Source: Actinomadura hallensis
Lineage (GTDB): Bacteria > Actinomycetota > Actinomycetes > Streptosporangiales > Streptosporangiaceae
Reading direction: 5' to 3'
Length of the DNA: 64,000 nt
Assembly (NCBI RefSeq): GCF_006716765.1
Contig: NZ_VFPO01000001.1
Span: forward strand, 4,774,001 to 4,838,000
This document shows positions 18,854 to 27,814 of this stretch, one piece after another. The position numbers and the translations under genes were made by a program. The notes beneath the pieces were generated by a model. The model was not told the DNA's origin, did no database searches, and saw nothing but the letters and a program-made list of their open reading frames with translations. Every line of letters starts with the position of its first letter. Position 1 is the stretch's first letter.

Positions 18854-19621
18854 TCAGCGGCTGTCGGCGGCCTGCTGCCACATCCGGTTCACCGCGGCGC
18901 GCAGCAGCGGCCTCGGCACGAGCTTCAGGGCCGGGAACGCCGCCTTATACTGCACACCGGGAACGCACAGCGCGCGACCCGCGGCGACGGCCTCCAGCCC
19001 GGCGCGGGCGACGTCGTCGCGCCGCAGCCACAGCAGGTTGGGCGGGACGTCGTCCTCCGTGCGCGTGAAGCCGGGGCAGAGCGCCGTCACATGGACGCCC
19101 TTGGCCGCGACCTCGGAGTGCAGGCTCTCGGAGAACGCCGCCACGTACGCCTTGGTCGCCCCGTACGTCGCGCTGCCCGGCGACGGCGCGAACCCCGCCA
19201 TCGACGCGACGTTCAGCACCCCGCCGCGGCCGCGCTCGATCATGCCCGGCAGCGCGGCGTGGGTGAGCCGCACGAGCGCGTTCACGTTCAGCTCGATCTG
19301 CGCGAGGTGATCGTCCAGCGGCAGCTCCGCGAACGCTCCAAACGCGCCGTATCCGGCGTTGTTCACCAGCAGCTCGACCGGGTCGCTGCGCAGCCGCCCC
19401 TCGACCTCGGCGCGCTGCGCGGGGTCGGTGAGGTCGGCCGCCACCACCTCCACCGCGACCCGGTACCGCTCGACCAGCTCGCGGGCCAGCCCGTCCAGCA
19501 GGTCGGCCCGGCGGGCCACGATCACCAGGTCGGCGCCGCGGGCGGCCAGGAGACGGGCGAAGCTCTCCCCGATGCCGCTGGACGCGCCGGTGACGAGCGC
19601 CGTTCGGTACGCGTGTCGCAT
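18854..19621 (-). CDS. Short-chain dehydrogenase/reductase
   Basis: A 255-residue classical SDR. The NAD(P) glycine motif is TGASSGIG near the N-terminus, with VARR after the second strand (suggesting NADPH), NNAG, the catalytic serine in VASMAG, and YGATK as the tyrosine/lysine pair. The C-terminus (YKAAFPALKLVPRPLLRAAVNR) is a hydrophobic/basic extension seen in membrane-associated lipid SDRs. The start MRHAYRTAL at 19621 puts the nucleotide motif at the usual distance. The substrate is unknown; the desaturase and enoyl-CoA hydratase nearby suggest lipid metabolism. Confidence 0.9.
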   Translation of the reverse strand: MRHAYRTALVTGASSGIGESFARLLAARGADLVIVARRADLLDGLARELVERYRVAVEVVAADLTDPAQRAEVEGRLRSDPVELLVNNAGYGAFGAFAELPLDDHLAQIELNVNALVRLTHAALPGMIERGRGGVLNVASMAGFAPSPGSATYGATKAYVAAFSESLHSEVAAKGVHVTALCPGFTRTEDDVPPNLLWLRRDDVARAGLEAVAAGRALCVPGVQYKAAFPALKLVPRPLLRAAVNRMWQQAADSR

Positions 19622-19714
19622 GGCGGCAGATGCTATCGGCCGATCATCGCGTCCCCGGGCAGCACGCCCCAAAAACACACGTAACGTTTCAGACCAGGTC
19701 CGGTCGGACGGCCG

Positions 19715-20497
19715 TCAGCGGCCGCTGAAGGTGGCCTTGCCGGGGCCCTCCTCCATGAAGCTCCGCATGCCGGTCGCCTGGTCCTCGGTGGCGAACAGCG
19801 CGGCGAACTGGGTCCGCTCGATCTCCAGACCCGTGTCGAGGTCGACCTCCAGGCCCGCGTCGATGGCCTGCTTGGCGGCGCGCAGCGCGATCGCCGGGCC
19901 TCCGACGAACGTCGCGGCCCACTCCTTGGCGGCCGTGTAGACCTCGGCGTCCGGGACGACCCGGTCCACGAGGCCCATCGCGAGGGCCTCGCCGGCCTTG
20001 ACGTGCCGCCCGGAGTAGACCAGGTCCTTCGCCTTGGCGGGGCCGATGAGCCGGGACAGCCGCTGCGTCCCGCCCGCGCCGGGGATGATGCCGAGCTGGA
20101 TCTCCGGCTGCCCCACCTTCGCCCCCTCGCCCGCGACCCGGAAGTCGGCGGTCAGCGCGACCTCCAGGCCGCCGCCGAGCGCGTACCCGGTGATCGCGGC
20201 GATGACCGGCTTCGGGATCCCGGCCAGCGCCTTGGTGAAGTCCTGCAGGAGCCGGGAGTGGCCCGCCGACATCTCCGCGTACGACATCGGCGCCATCTCC
20301 TTGATGTCGGCGCCCGCCGCGAACACCCTCTCCCCGCCGTACAGGACGACGGCGGCGACGGTCTCGTTCTGGGTGACCTCCCGGGCCGCGTCGATCAGCT
20401 CGCGCTGCATCTGGGCGTTCAGGGCGTTCATCTTGGGACGGTCCAGCCTGATCGTCGCGACCCCGTCCTCGACCTCGACCCGTACGAACTCGCCCAC
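19715..20497 (-). CDS. Enoyl-CoA hydratase/isomerase family protein
   Basis: A 260-residue crotonase. It has the oxyanion-hole segments FAAGADIKEM and TGYALGGGLEVAL and both catalytic glutamates, in GGGLE and in PEIQLGIIPGAGGTQRL, so it is a true hydratase candidate in fatty-acid or amino-acid degradation, like mycobacterial EchA8/EchA17. The GTG start follows AGGAGGG by 7 bases. etfBA in this window could take electrons from the matching acyl-CoA dehydrogenase, but no dehydrogenase gene is seen. Confidence 0.94.
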   Translation of the reverse strand: MGEFVRVEVEDGVATIRLDRPKMNALNAQMQRELIDAAREVTQNETVAAVVLYGGERVFAAGADIKEMAPMSYAEMSAGHSRLLQDFTKALAGIPKPVIAAITGYALGGGLEVALTADFRVAGEGAKVGQPEIQLGIIPGAGGTQRLSRLIGPAKAKDLVYSGRHVKAGEALAMGLVDRVVPDAEVYTAAKEWAATFVGGPAIALRAAKQAIDAGLEVDLDTGLEIERTQFAALFATEDQATGMRSFMEEGPGKATFSGR

Positions 20498-20513
20498 GGC
20501 GACCCTCCTGCTG

Positions 20514-20547
20514 TGTCTCTGCTTCTCTGCGTCTCGGCGTCTCTGCG
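20514..20547. repeat. Short imperfect tandem repeat (GTCTCTGC units)
   Basis: Four units of the type TCTCTGC(T/G), one with TCTCGGCG, stand end to end just upstream of the enoyl-CoA hydratase Shine-Dalgarno. On the transcribed strand it reads as a GCAGAGAC-type purine-rich tract, so it would lie in the 5' leader of that gene. Confidence 0.6.
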
Positions 20548-20672
20548 GCCTGCCGATCTCCGCGGCTGAACGCTCCGAGCCTAGCCAGCCGCCCGTCCCC
20601 GGTGACGGGCGGCACCCGGGTCACGGCTGTGACGTCCGGGAACGTCAGAGGCCCCTGGTAGCTTCGGGGACC

Positions 20673-23600
20673 ATGCTCGTCGCCCACGCCACCTGGCATG
20701 GCGGTGCACTCTGCCTCTGGGCCGAGCGCACCGGCCCGCACGAGCCCGCCCCCGGCGCGCACCCGTTCGCGACGTGCGACTTCACCGGCACGTCCTACGA
20801 GGCGTTCACGCGCAACGCGATCCGCGTCGAGCTGTCCCTGACGCTGCCGACCCTGGACGGCGCACCGCTCCCGTCGGCGGAGCTGAGGCCGGAGCCGGCG
20901 CGCGGCGGCGTCGGGCTGCGCCCGTGGCGGGTTCCGGCGCTCGTGCTCGACCCGTTCCCCGCGATGGCGCTGCTCCAGGCCGCCGAGGACGCCGCCGACG
21001 TCGTCCCCGGCACCGACCTGCGGTTCCTGTGCCTGCTCGCGGACGAGGCCGTCCACCTCGCCGGGCGCGGCAGCGTCCTGCCCGCCCTGCTGCGCGAGGA
21101 CGGCGACCTCGTGGCCCGCTGGCGGCCGGTCGTCGACGACCCGGCGCGGTTCCGGGCGCTGGCCCGCGCCATGCCCGCCGCCTGCCGCGCCGCCGACGGC
21201 GGGCGTCCCGCCGCCGAGGTGCTGCGCGAGGCGCTGACCGGGCTGGTCGACACCGCCGTGCGGGGCGTGGTGCCGCATCCGCTGCTGGCGCCGCGGCGCA
21301 AGGAGCCCGACCGGCTGCCGCTCGCCGAACGCTGGGTGGCGGCGCTGACCGGCCCGTCGCCGCGGGTCGCCCGCGAGCCGCGCGACGACCCGGACGACCT
21401 GATCGCCGAGCTGGACGCGTGGGCCGCCGCCGCGCGCCGCCCGTCCGGCCCGCTCCGCGTCTGCTTCCGCCTCGCCGAACCCGGCGCGGAGGAGTTCGAG
21501 CCGGAGACCGGCGCCGCCGAACCGCGGGACCGCGACGCCTGGCGGGTCGAGTTCGCCCTGCAGGGCACCGACGACCCCAGCCTCTACGTCCCCGCCGCCA
21601 TGATCTGGAACGGGGAGGCCGCCTCGGTCCCCGACGCCGAGGAGACCCTCCTGGCCGGCCTCGGCCGGGCGCTGCGGCTGTTCCCCGACCTGGCGCCCGC
21701 CCTCGACGGCCCCTCCCCGGACGGCCTGGACCTCGACACCGCGGGCGCGTTCCGGTTCCTCCGCCACGCGGCCCCGATGCTCGCCGCCGCCGGCTTCGGC
21801 GTCCTGCTCCCCCAGTGGGCGGGCAAGGCGAAGCTCGGCATGAGGCTCACCACCCGCCAGGAGGACCCGGAGGCGTCGTCGGGCGCGGCCGCGTCCTCCG
21901 GTTTCGACCTCACGTCGATGGTCGACTTCCGCTGGGACCTCGCCATCGGCGACGAGAGCATCGACGAGGCCGAGCTCGAGGAGCTGGCCCGCCTGAAGAC
22001 CCCGCTCGTGCGGCTGCGCGGCCGCTGGGTCGAGCTGGACGAGCGGCAGCTGGAGGCCGCCCTCGACTTCCTGCGCCGCCCGCGCACCGGCCGCATGACC
22101 GCCGCCGAGGCGATCCGCGCGGTCGTCCACGCCGGCGACGACGCCCTCCCCCTCACCTCCGTCGACGCGACAGGCCCCCTGGGCGACCTCCTCTCCGGCG
22201 AAGCCGACCGCCGCCTCACCCCCATGGGGACCCCTTCAGGGTTCAACGGCACTCTGCGTCCCTTCCAGGAACGCGGTCTGGCATGGCTGGCGTTCCTGGA
22301 CAGGATCGGGCTCGGCGGGATCCTGGCGGACTCGATGGGACTCGGAAAATGCATCGGCAAGGACGAGTTCGTCTATGTGAACGGCGCCCTGATCAAGGCG
22401 AAGGACGTCTGGGCTCGATACGCGACCACTTTCACCTTCGACGGCGAGGGTGAATGGAGTACGCCTGCCAAGCCTCTGACCGTGAACTCCCTCACCGAGG
22501 ACGGGCGCATCGTGCCCGCTCGGATCACTCGGCTATACCGGCAGCACGTACGGGAGAAAGTCCGCAGGATCGGGCTGGACGACGGAAGCGAGCTCGTGGC
22601 CACCCGGCGCCATCGGTTTCTCGGCCTCGACGGGTGGGTGAGAGAAGTTCGTCCCGGCGCGCGTGTCTGCGTTCCGGCGCGGCTGCGGCACGACGGCACC
22701 CCCGTCGACCCGGACCTGACGGTCCTTCTCGCCTGGCAGATCGCAGAGGGGTCCGAGGGACGCTGGTCGAGCGTGGTGATCACGCAGAAGGACGAACGAG
22801 TCCTTCTGGACCTGCGTGACCGGCTACGGCGCGTCGCCGGGCGCTTCGCCCTCGAACTGCCCGAGCCGAAGGTCGTCCCGGCGGCGGGGTCCAGGGTCGC
22901 CTACCTCCGGTTCAGCGGCATGCCGTACCGCGCCCTTCTCGAGGAGCACGGTTACCGCTGGGCCGGACATTCCGCGCACAAGCGCATCCCCGAAACGATC
23001 GTGGCGGCCGACGATGACACGGTCCGGCTCTTCCTGCGGCACTATTTCGCGGCAGAGGCCACGGTGCGCCCCCGGGACCGTGTCGTCGAGATCTCCTCGG
23101 CGTCCGTCTACGTCATCCGCCAGTTGAGCGCCATGTTGCGCCGATTCGGCATCTGGCTGCGAATCTCCACCAGATGGAAGTGCGCGACGAACGGCTCCGG
23201 AACGAAGCGTCCCTACCAGATCGGCTTGATCGGTGGTCCAGGCCTTCGCCTGTTCAACGAACACATCGGCATCGCCGACGAAACCAAGCAGGCGCGCTTG
23301 GACGAGGTCTGCTCCGTTCCGCACAACACCAACGTCGAGGGAGTCCCTGGAAGCTCCCGCGAGGTCTTCTACGCCACGGTGGTCTCCGTCGAGGAGATCG
23401 ACTACGAAGGCCACGTCTACGACTTCGAGGTGGCGGATCACCACAACTACGTCGCCGAAGGCATCCTGTGCCACAACACCGCACAGACCCTTGCTCTTCT
23501 CGCGTCGGAGAGAGAGGAGGGCCGACGCCCGGGGCCGACCCTGCTGATCGGACCAATGTCGCTGGTGGGGAATTGGGAGCGGGAGGCGGCGCGGTTCACT

Positions 23601-24809
23601 CCCAAGCTGCGCGTCTACGTCCATCACGGGACGGGGCGGCACCAGGGGGACGGGCTGGCGGAGGCGGCCGCGGGGGCCGATCTCGTCCTCACCACCTATG
23701 GGACGGCGGCGCGGGACGCGGAGGCGCTCGCGCGGATCGCGTGGGAGCGGGTCGTCTGCGACGAGGCGCAGGCGCTGAAGAACAGCGGGACGCGGCAGGC
23801 CAGGGCGGTGCGGAGCATCCCCGCACGGACCCGCATCGCGCTCACCGGCACCCCGGTCGAGAACCATCTGACCGAGCTGTGGTCGATCATGGAGTTCGCC
23901 AACCCGGGGCTGCTCGGGCCGCGCGCCGAGTTCCGGCGGCGGTTCGCGATCCCGATCGAGCGGGAGGGCGACGAGCGGGCGGCGGCGGCGCTGAAGCGGG
24001 CGACGGGGCCGTTCATCCTGCGCCGGCTGAAGACCGACCGGTCGATCATCTCGGACCTGCCGGAGAAGCAGGAAATCAAGGTCTACTGCAACCTGACCGC
24101 CGAGCAGGCGTCGCTGTACCGGGCGACCGTGGACGACATGCTCCAGCAGATCGCCGAGGCGGACGAGACGCGGCGGCGCGGGCTGGTCCTGGCGACGATG
24201 GCCAAGCTGAAGCAGGTCTGCAACCACCCGGCCCAGCTGCTCAAGGACGGGTCCCGGCTGCCCGGCCGGTCCGGCAAGCTCGAACGGCTGGAGGAGATCT
24301 GCGCCGAGGTCGTGGAGCAGGGCGAGAAGGCGCTCGTGTTCACCCAGTACGCCGAGTTCGGCTCGATGCTCCAGCCCTACCTGGCGTCGCGCCTTGAGCG
24401 GCCGGTCTTGTGGCTGCACGGGGGGACGTCCAAGCGCGCGCGGGACGAACTCGTCCAGCGGTTCCAGAACGACGAAGAGCCCGCGGTCTTCCTCTTGTCC
24501 CTCAAGGCCGCGGGGACGGGTCTGACGCTGACCGCCGCCAACCACGTCGTGCACGTCGACCGCTGGTGGAACCCCGCCGTCGAGGACCAGGCGACCGACC
24601 GCGCGTTCCGCATCGGGCAGACCCGCAACGTCCAGGTCCGCAAGTTCATCTGCGTCGGGACGATGGAGGAGCGCGTCGACGAGATGATCGAACGCAAGAA
24701 GGCCCTCGCCGAGTCGATCGTCGGCACCGGCGAGGACTGGCTGACCGAGCTGTCGGTCGCGGAGCTGCGCGACGTGCTGCGCCTGTCCCCCGAGGCGGTG
24801 AGCGGCTGA
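20673..24809 (+). CDS. SNF2-family DEAD/DEAH-like helicase, intein-containing precursor
   Basis: A 1378-residue precursor; removal of the 376-residue intein leaves a helicase of 1002 residues. The first 480 or so residues are the SNF2-associated N-terminal region of bacterial RapA/HepA-like proteins. The ATPase has Walker A split by the intein (SMGLGK | T AQTLALL), the DEAQ box in VVCDEAQALKN, and GTPVENHLTELWSIMEF. The C-terminal helicase half has GGTSKRARDELVQRF, LSLKAAGTGLTLT and DRWWNPAVEDQATDRAFRIG. It probably translocates on DNA and remodels nucleoprotein. The ATG at 20673 is chosen at the first recognisable residues. Its stop overlaps the start of a SWIM-protein gene, so the two act together. 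Confidence 0.94.
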   Translation: MLVAHATWHGGALCLWAERTGPHEPAPGAHPFATCDFTGTSYEAFTRNAIRVELSLTLPTLDGAPLPSAELRPEPARGGVGLRPWRVPALVLDPFPAMALLQAAEDAADVVPGTDLRFLCLLADEAVHLAGRGSVLPALLREDGDLVARWRPVVDDPARFRALARAMPAACRAADGGRPAAEVLREALTGLVDTAVRGVVPHPLLAPRRKEPDRLPLAERWVAALTGPSPRVAREPRDDPDDLIAELDAWAAAARRPSGPLRVCFRLAEPGAEEFEPETGAAEPRDRDAWRVEFALQGTDDPSLYVPAAMIWNGEAASVPDAEETLLAGLGRALRLFPDLAPALDGPSPDGLDLDTAGAFRFLRHAAPMLAAAGFGVLLPQWAGKAKLGMRLTTRQEDPEASSGAAASSGFDLTSMVDFRWDLAIGDESIDEAELEELARLKTPLVRLRGRWVELDERQLEAALDFLRRPRTGRMTAAEAIRAVVHAGDDALPLTSVDATGPLGDLLSGEADRRLTPMGTPSGFNGTLRPFQERGLAWLAFLDRIGLGGILADSMGLGKCIGKDEFVYVNGALIKAKDVWARYATTFTFDGEGEWSTPAKPLTVNSLTEDGRIVPARITRLYRQHVREKVRRIGLDDGSELVATRRHRFLGLDGWVREVRPGARVCVPARLRHDGTPVDPDLTVLLAWQIAEGSEGRWSSVVITQKDERVLLDLRDRLRRVAGRFALELPEPKVVPAAGSRVAYLRFSGMPYRALLEEHGYRWAGHSAHKRIPETIVAADDDTVRLFLRHYFAAEATVRPRDRVVEISSASVYVIRQLSAMLRRFGIWLRISTRWKCATNGSGTKRPYQIGLIGGPGLRLFNEHIGIADETKQARLDEVCSVPHNTNVEGVPGSSREVFYATVVSVEEIDYEGHVYDFEVADHHNYVAEGILCHNTAQTLALLASEREEGRRPGPTLLIGPMSLVGNWEREAARFTPKLRVYVHHGTGRHQGDGLAEAAAGADLVLTTYGTAARDAEALARIAWERVVCDEAQALKNSGTRQARAVRSIPARTRIALTGTPVENHLTELWSIMEFANPGLLGPRAEFRRRFAIPIEREGDERAAAALKRATGPFILRRLKTDRSIISDLPEKQEIKVYCNLTAEQASLYRATVDDMLQQIAEADETRRRGLVLATMAKLKQVCNHPAQLLKDGSRLPGRSGKLERLEEICAEVVEQGEKALVFTQYAEFGSMLQPYLASRLERPVLWLHGGTSKRARDELVQRFQNDEEPAVFLLSLKAAGTGLTLTAANHVVHVDRWWNPAVEDQATDRAFRIGQTRNVQVRKFICVGTMEERVDEMIERKKALAESIVGTGEDWLTELSVAELRDVLRLSPEAVSG
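22350..23477 (+). mobile_element. Intein with LAGLIDADG homing endonuclease in the SNF2 Walker A motif
   Basis: This in-frame insert of 376 residues interrupts GLGK/T. It begins with the splicing cysteine (CIGKDEFVYVNG), has a block B with TRRH, block F in VYDFEVADHHNYVAEG and ends CHN before the +1 threonine, so all splice residues are present. Endonuclease motifs are LLAWQIAEGS (intein residues 126-135) and LFLRHYFAAEATV (227-239), about 100 residues apart; in both the acidic position is glutamate, so activity is possible but not certain. GC content is visibly lower than in the surrounding extein, which points to horizontal arrival. Confidence 0.95.
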
Positions 24810-25600
24810 TGGGCGAGGGCGTCAGGGCGCGCACGAAGCGCGGCTCGATCGGGTCGCAGTGGTGGTCGCGGCGCTTCATCGACCTCCTGGAGTCGTTCGC
24901 CGACCCGGGGCGGCTGTCGCGCGGCCGGACCTACGCCCGCAAGGGGCAGGTGTTCGACCTGAAGGTGGCCCCGTACGAGGTCACGGCGAAGGTGCGGGGT
25001 TCTGCGCCCGACCCGTACGAGGTGGCGCTCGGCATCGACGCGATCGACGAGGCGGGCTGGCGGGCGGTCGAGCGGGAGCTGGCGTCCCGGGCGGTGTTCC
25101 GGGCCCGCCTGCTGGCCGGGGAGATGCCGCCGGAGATCGAGTGGGTCTTCGCCGAGCTCGGTCTCGCGCTCTTCCCCGGGGAGGCGTCCGATCTGCACCT
25201 GATGTGCGACTGCCCCGACTGGGGCGACCCGTGCAAGCACGCGGCGGCCGTCCTGTACCTGCTGGCCGAGGCGTTCGACGACGACCCGTTCCTCATCCTG
25301 GAGTGGAACGGGCGGGGCAGGAACGAGCTTCTCGCGGCGCTGCGGCGCGGCGGCGGGACCGAGCCCGACCCCTTCGACCTGGAGGACGAGCCGCTCACGG
25401 CCGAGAACTTCTGGGCCGCCCCGTCCGGCCTGGCCGGGCTCCGCGACCGGCCCGCCGCGCCTCCGGTCCCGCCCGGTTTCGTGCTGCGCATGGCCGCGCC
25501 CCCGCCGGTCAGGGTCCGCCGCCGCGACCTCGTGGACGTGCTCGCCCCCGTGTACGAGGCGCTCGCCGGGCAGGACGGCGCCGATCCGCCCGGCGGCTGA
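24809..25600 (+). CDS. SWIM zinc-finger protein
   Basis: A 263-residue protein with a SWIM-type zinc site CDCPDWGDPCKH near residues 133-144, preceded by FIDLLESFADPGRLSRGRTY and RKGQVFDL, the conserved N-terminus of proteins encoded next to bacterial SNF2 helicases. SWIM fingers bind DNA or proteins. The start codon overlaps the SNF2 stop (TGATG), showing translational coupling and a joint function, probably as an accessory subunit of the helicase. The C-terminal 100 residues are acidic then proline-rich and not recognised. Confidence 0.92.
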   Translation: MGEGVRARTKRGSIGSQWWSRRFIDLLESFADPGRLSRGRTYARKGQVFDLKVAPYEVTAKVRGSAPDPYEVALGIDAIDEAGWRAVERELASRAVFRARLLAGEMPPEIEWVFAELGLALFPGEASDLHLMCDCPDWGDPCKHAAAVLYLLAEAFDDDPFLILEWNGRGRNELLAALRRGGGTEPDPFDLEDEPLTAENFWAAPSGLAGLRDRPAAPPVPPGFVLRMAAPPPVRVRRRDLVDVLAPVYEALAGQDGADPPGG

Positions 25601-25606
25601 GCGCGG

Positions 25607-27520
25607 TCAGGCCCGGCGCAGGGTGCTGTGGGCGCCGGAGCCGTTCTCCCAGCGCAGCGAGCCGTCGGGGCCGGGGACCAGTCTCTGCATCCCCGCCAGC
25701 CTGCACTCGTCGCCGGGGGTGAGCAGGCGGGACGAGTACAGCACGAACTCCCGCTCGACGGACAGCAGCGTGGCCATGGCCGAGCAGGAGGAGCCGCCGA
25801 CCTTGCCGGGGATGTTGGTGATCTTGACGGCCTCGGTCCCGACGGGGCCCGCGGTCAGGTCGAACACCCTGCGGTCCGGGGAGGTCGCACCGGGCACCGG
25901 ACGGCCGACCACCGCCTCCCAGGTCCCCCGGTACTGCTCCGGGATGCTCCGGCCCTGGACGCGGCTGAGCGTCGCGGTGGCCCCCTCGTGGACGAGCCGC
26001 ACCTTCCCGCCGTCGAGCGTCAGGACCGCCGTGCTCTTCTTCGCGCATCCCACGGGCTCCGAGAGGTCGAGGCCGAGGTCCACTCGGAGGGTGGTCCCGC
26101 CCTCGCGGAGGACGCCCTTGTGGATGCACAGGCGGATCTCGTTGGCCGAGATGAGGGTCAGGACCTGGTCGCCGACCGCGCCCTGCTCGACGGTGATCCG
26201 CCGCAGATGCCCGTTGGTCTCGGGCGCGGGGCTCGTGTCGTGCTCCCAGCTCCCGAGCATGCCGCCGGGGACGTCGCCGCTCTTCCGGTCGCCGCCGTCA
26301 CGGGCCTCGCGGGCGTCCGCGGTCTCCGCCCGCCCTGAGCCTCCCTGGCCCGCCGGCGCGTCGCGGCCCGCGCGTCCGTCCCCCTTCTCACCGCTCTGGG
26401 TGAGGACGAACAGGAGCCCGGCCAGGACGACCCCGATCGCGGCGGCCGCGCCCATCGCGAGGTAGAGCGGCATCCGCGACCGCTCGCCGGCGCCCGGGGC
26501 GACGCGCGTCCCGCCCGGCGGCGGGCCCGGCGGCGGCAGCGGCGCCGGGGCGGGCGCGGCGGGGGCGGGCGCGGCCGGGGACGGAACCGGCGCCGCGGGC
26601 GATGCCTGGGCGGCCGCGGGCGGGTCCGGGGCGCCGGTGTGCGGGTCCTCGACGTCGAGGAGGCGGGCGGCGTGGCGGCCGAGTTCGGCGACGACCTCGG
26701 GCGGCAGCCAGGTCCCGTCGCCGGGCGGGTCGCCGAGGAGGTCGTCCACGGCGGGACGGTCGCCGGGCTCCTTGGCGAGGCAGCGGTCCACCAGCTCGCG
26801 GACGGGCCCGGTCAGCCCGTCGAGGTCGGCGGGCTCGGACGCCACGCGGAACAGCTGGGCGTGGACGCCGCCCTCGCCGCCGCCGAAGGGGGGGCGCCCG
26901 GTCGCCGCGTACGCCAGCACGGCCCCCAGGGAGAAGACGTCGGACGCGGGGGTCAGCGGTTCGCCCCGGACCTGCTCGGGCGACATGTAGCCGGGTGAGC
27001 CGATCAGGGTCCCGGTCCGGGTGGCGACGCCGGTGTCCACCGAGCGGGCGATGCCGAAGTCGATGAGCCGGGGGCCGTCGATCGTGACGAGGACGTTCGA
27101 CGGTTTCAGGTCCCGGTGGATCAGGTCGTTGCCGTGGACGGCCTGGAGCGCCCGCGCAAGCGCGCCGGCCAGGGCGAGCACGGACGCCTCGGGCAGCGGC
27201 CCGTGCAGGTCGACGATCTCCTGGAGGCTCGGACCGGGGACGTACGCGGTCGCCACCCAGGGGGTCTCGGAGTCGGTGTCGGCGTCGAGGACGGCGGCGG
27301 TCCACTCGCCGCCGACCCTGCGGGCGGCCTCGACCTCGTGCCGGAACCGGCGGCGGAAGTCGGGGTCGCGGGCCAGTTCCGGGTGGACGAGCTTGACCGC
27401 GACCATGCGGCCGCGGGCGGACCGCCCGAGGAACACCCGGCCCATGCCGCCCGCGCCCAGCCGGGCGATGAGCCGGTACGCGCCGGCGCCGCGCGGGTCC
27501 TCAGGTCTCAGTGCCTCCAC
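25607..27520 (-). CDS. Receptor-type Ser/Thr protein kinase with repeated extracellular domain
   Basis: About 637 residues. The kinase domain (residues 10-270) is intact: GAGGMGRVFLG, VAVKLVHP, HRDLKPSN, DFG and GSPGYMSPE. An alanine/proline-rich linker leads to one membrane helix (YLAMGAAAAIGVVLAGLLF) and an exported C-terminal part of about 260 residues. That part looks like two copies of one domain, one starting LGSWEHD and one RGTWEAV, each with a central cysteine pair. The GTG at 27520 was chosen for its match to the usual N-terminus before LRPEDPRG; an ATG at 27541 is an alternative. It converges with the SWIM gene and diverges from the XRE gene. Confidence 0.9.
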   Translation of the reverse strand: MEALRPEDPRGAGAYRLIARLGAGGMGRVFLGRSARGRMVAVKLVHPELARDPDFRRRFRHEVEAARRVGGEWTAAVLDADTDSETPWVATAYVPGPSLQEIVDLHGPLPEASVLALAGALARALQAVHGNDLIHRDLKPSNVLVTIDGPRLIDFGIARSVDTGVATRTGTLIGSPGYMSPEQVRGEPLTPASDVFSLGAVLAYAATGRPPFGGGEGGVHAQLFRVASEPADLDGLTGPVRELVDRCLAKEPGDRPAVDDLLGDPPGDGTWLPPEVVAELGRHAARLLDVEDPHTGAPDPPAAAQASPAAPVPSPAAPAPAAPAPAPLPPPGPPPGGTRVAPGAGERSRMPLYLAMGAAAAIGVVLAGLLFVLTQSGEKGDGRAGRDAPAGQGGSGRAETADAREARDGGDRKSGDVPGGMLGSWEHDTSPAPETNGHLRRITVEQGAVGDQVLTLISANEIRLCIHKGVLREGGTTLRVDLGLDLSEPVGCAKKSTAVLTLDGGKVRLVHEGATATLSRVQGRSIPEQYRGTWEAVVGRPVPGATSPDRRVFDLTAGPVGTEAVKITNIPGKVGGSSCSAMATLLSVEREFVLYSSRLLTPGDECRLAGMQRLVPGPDGSLRWENGSGAHSTLRRA

Positions 27521-27612
27521 GCGGCAGCCCCCCGAGCTCATGATCTTTTCGGGGCAGGATAGAGCGCCGCCCGTCCCGGTACCAAGCCGCCGACCTTGCA
27601 CACCTGCGATCG

Positions 27613-27643
27613 CTTGTAGTACTTCTACTACAAGACGTTGTAG
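27613..27643. promoter_or_regulatory. AT-rich operator with three half-sites
   Basis: CTTGTAGTA-CTTC-TACTACAAG (27613-27634) has perfect 9-base arms, and a further half-site TTGTAG follows at 27638-27643. This is an AT-rich island in a very GC-rich region between the divergent kinase and XRE genes. It is a likely binding site for the adjacent XRE regulator and could act on both promoters. Confidence 0.6.
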
Positions 27644-27688
27644 GAGTGATTGAGAAGATCGAAGGTCGTTTATCGGAGGAGGGGGCCC

Positions 27689-27814
27689 ATGGACGGGAAC
27701 CCGAGGCGGGCGCGAGGGTCGCGGACCGGCGTCCGCGGAGGGCGCGGCGGGCCTTGGCCGCCGGACGCGGAGGCTGCGCCGCGAAGGCGGGAGCCGCGAA
27801 GGCGGGAGCCGTGA
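27689..27814 (+). CDS. Possible 41-residue leader peptide upstream of the XRE gene
   Basis: The ATG follows a very strong Shine-Dalgarno (GGAGGAGGGGG, 3-8 bases away), the best ribosome site in this stretch, but opens a frame different from the XRE gene. The short product is arginine/proline-rich (MDGNPRRARGSRTG...) and ends in TGA, which overlaps a GTG in the XRE frame (GTGA). Composition alone does not support a functional protein; it may serve translational coupling, or may mark a frameshift near the original XRE start. Confidence 0.3.
   Translation: MDGNPRRARGSRTGVRGGRGGPWPPDAEAAPRRREPRRREP

Noticed and set aside
20034..20672. Upstream extension of the SNF2 frame by 213 codons
   Set aside because: It runs antisense through the enoyl-CoA hydratase gene; the natural SNF2 N-terminus starts at 20673.
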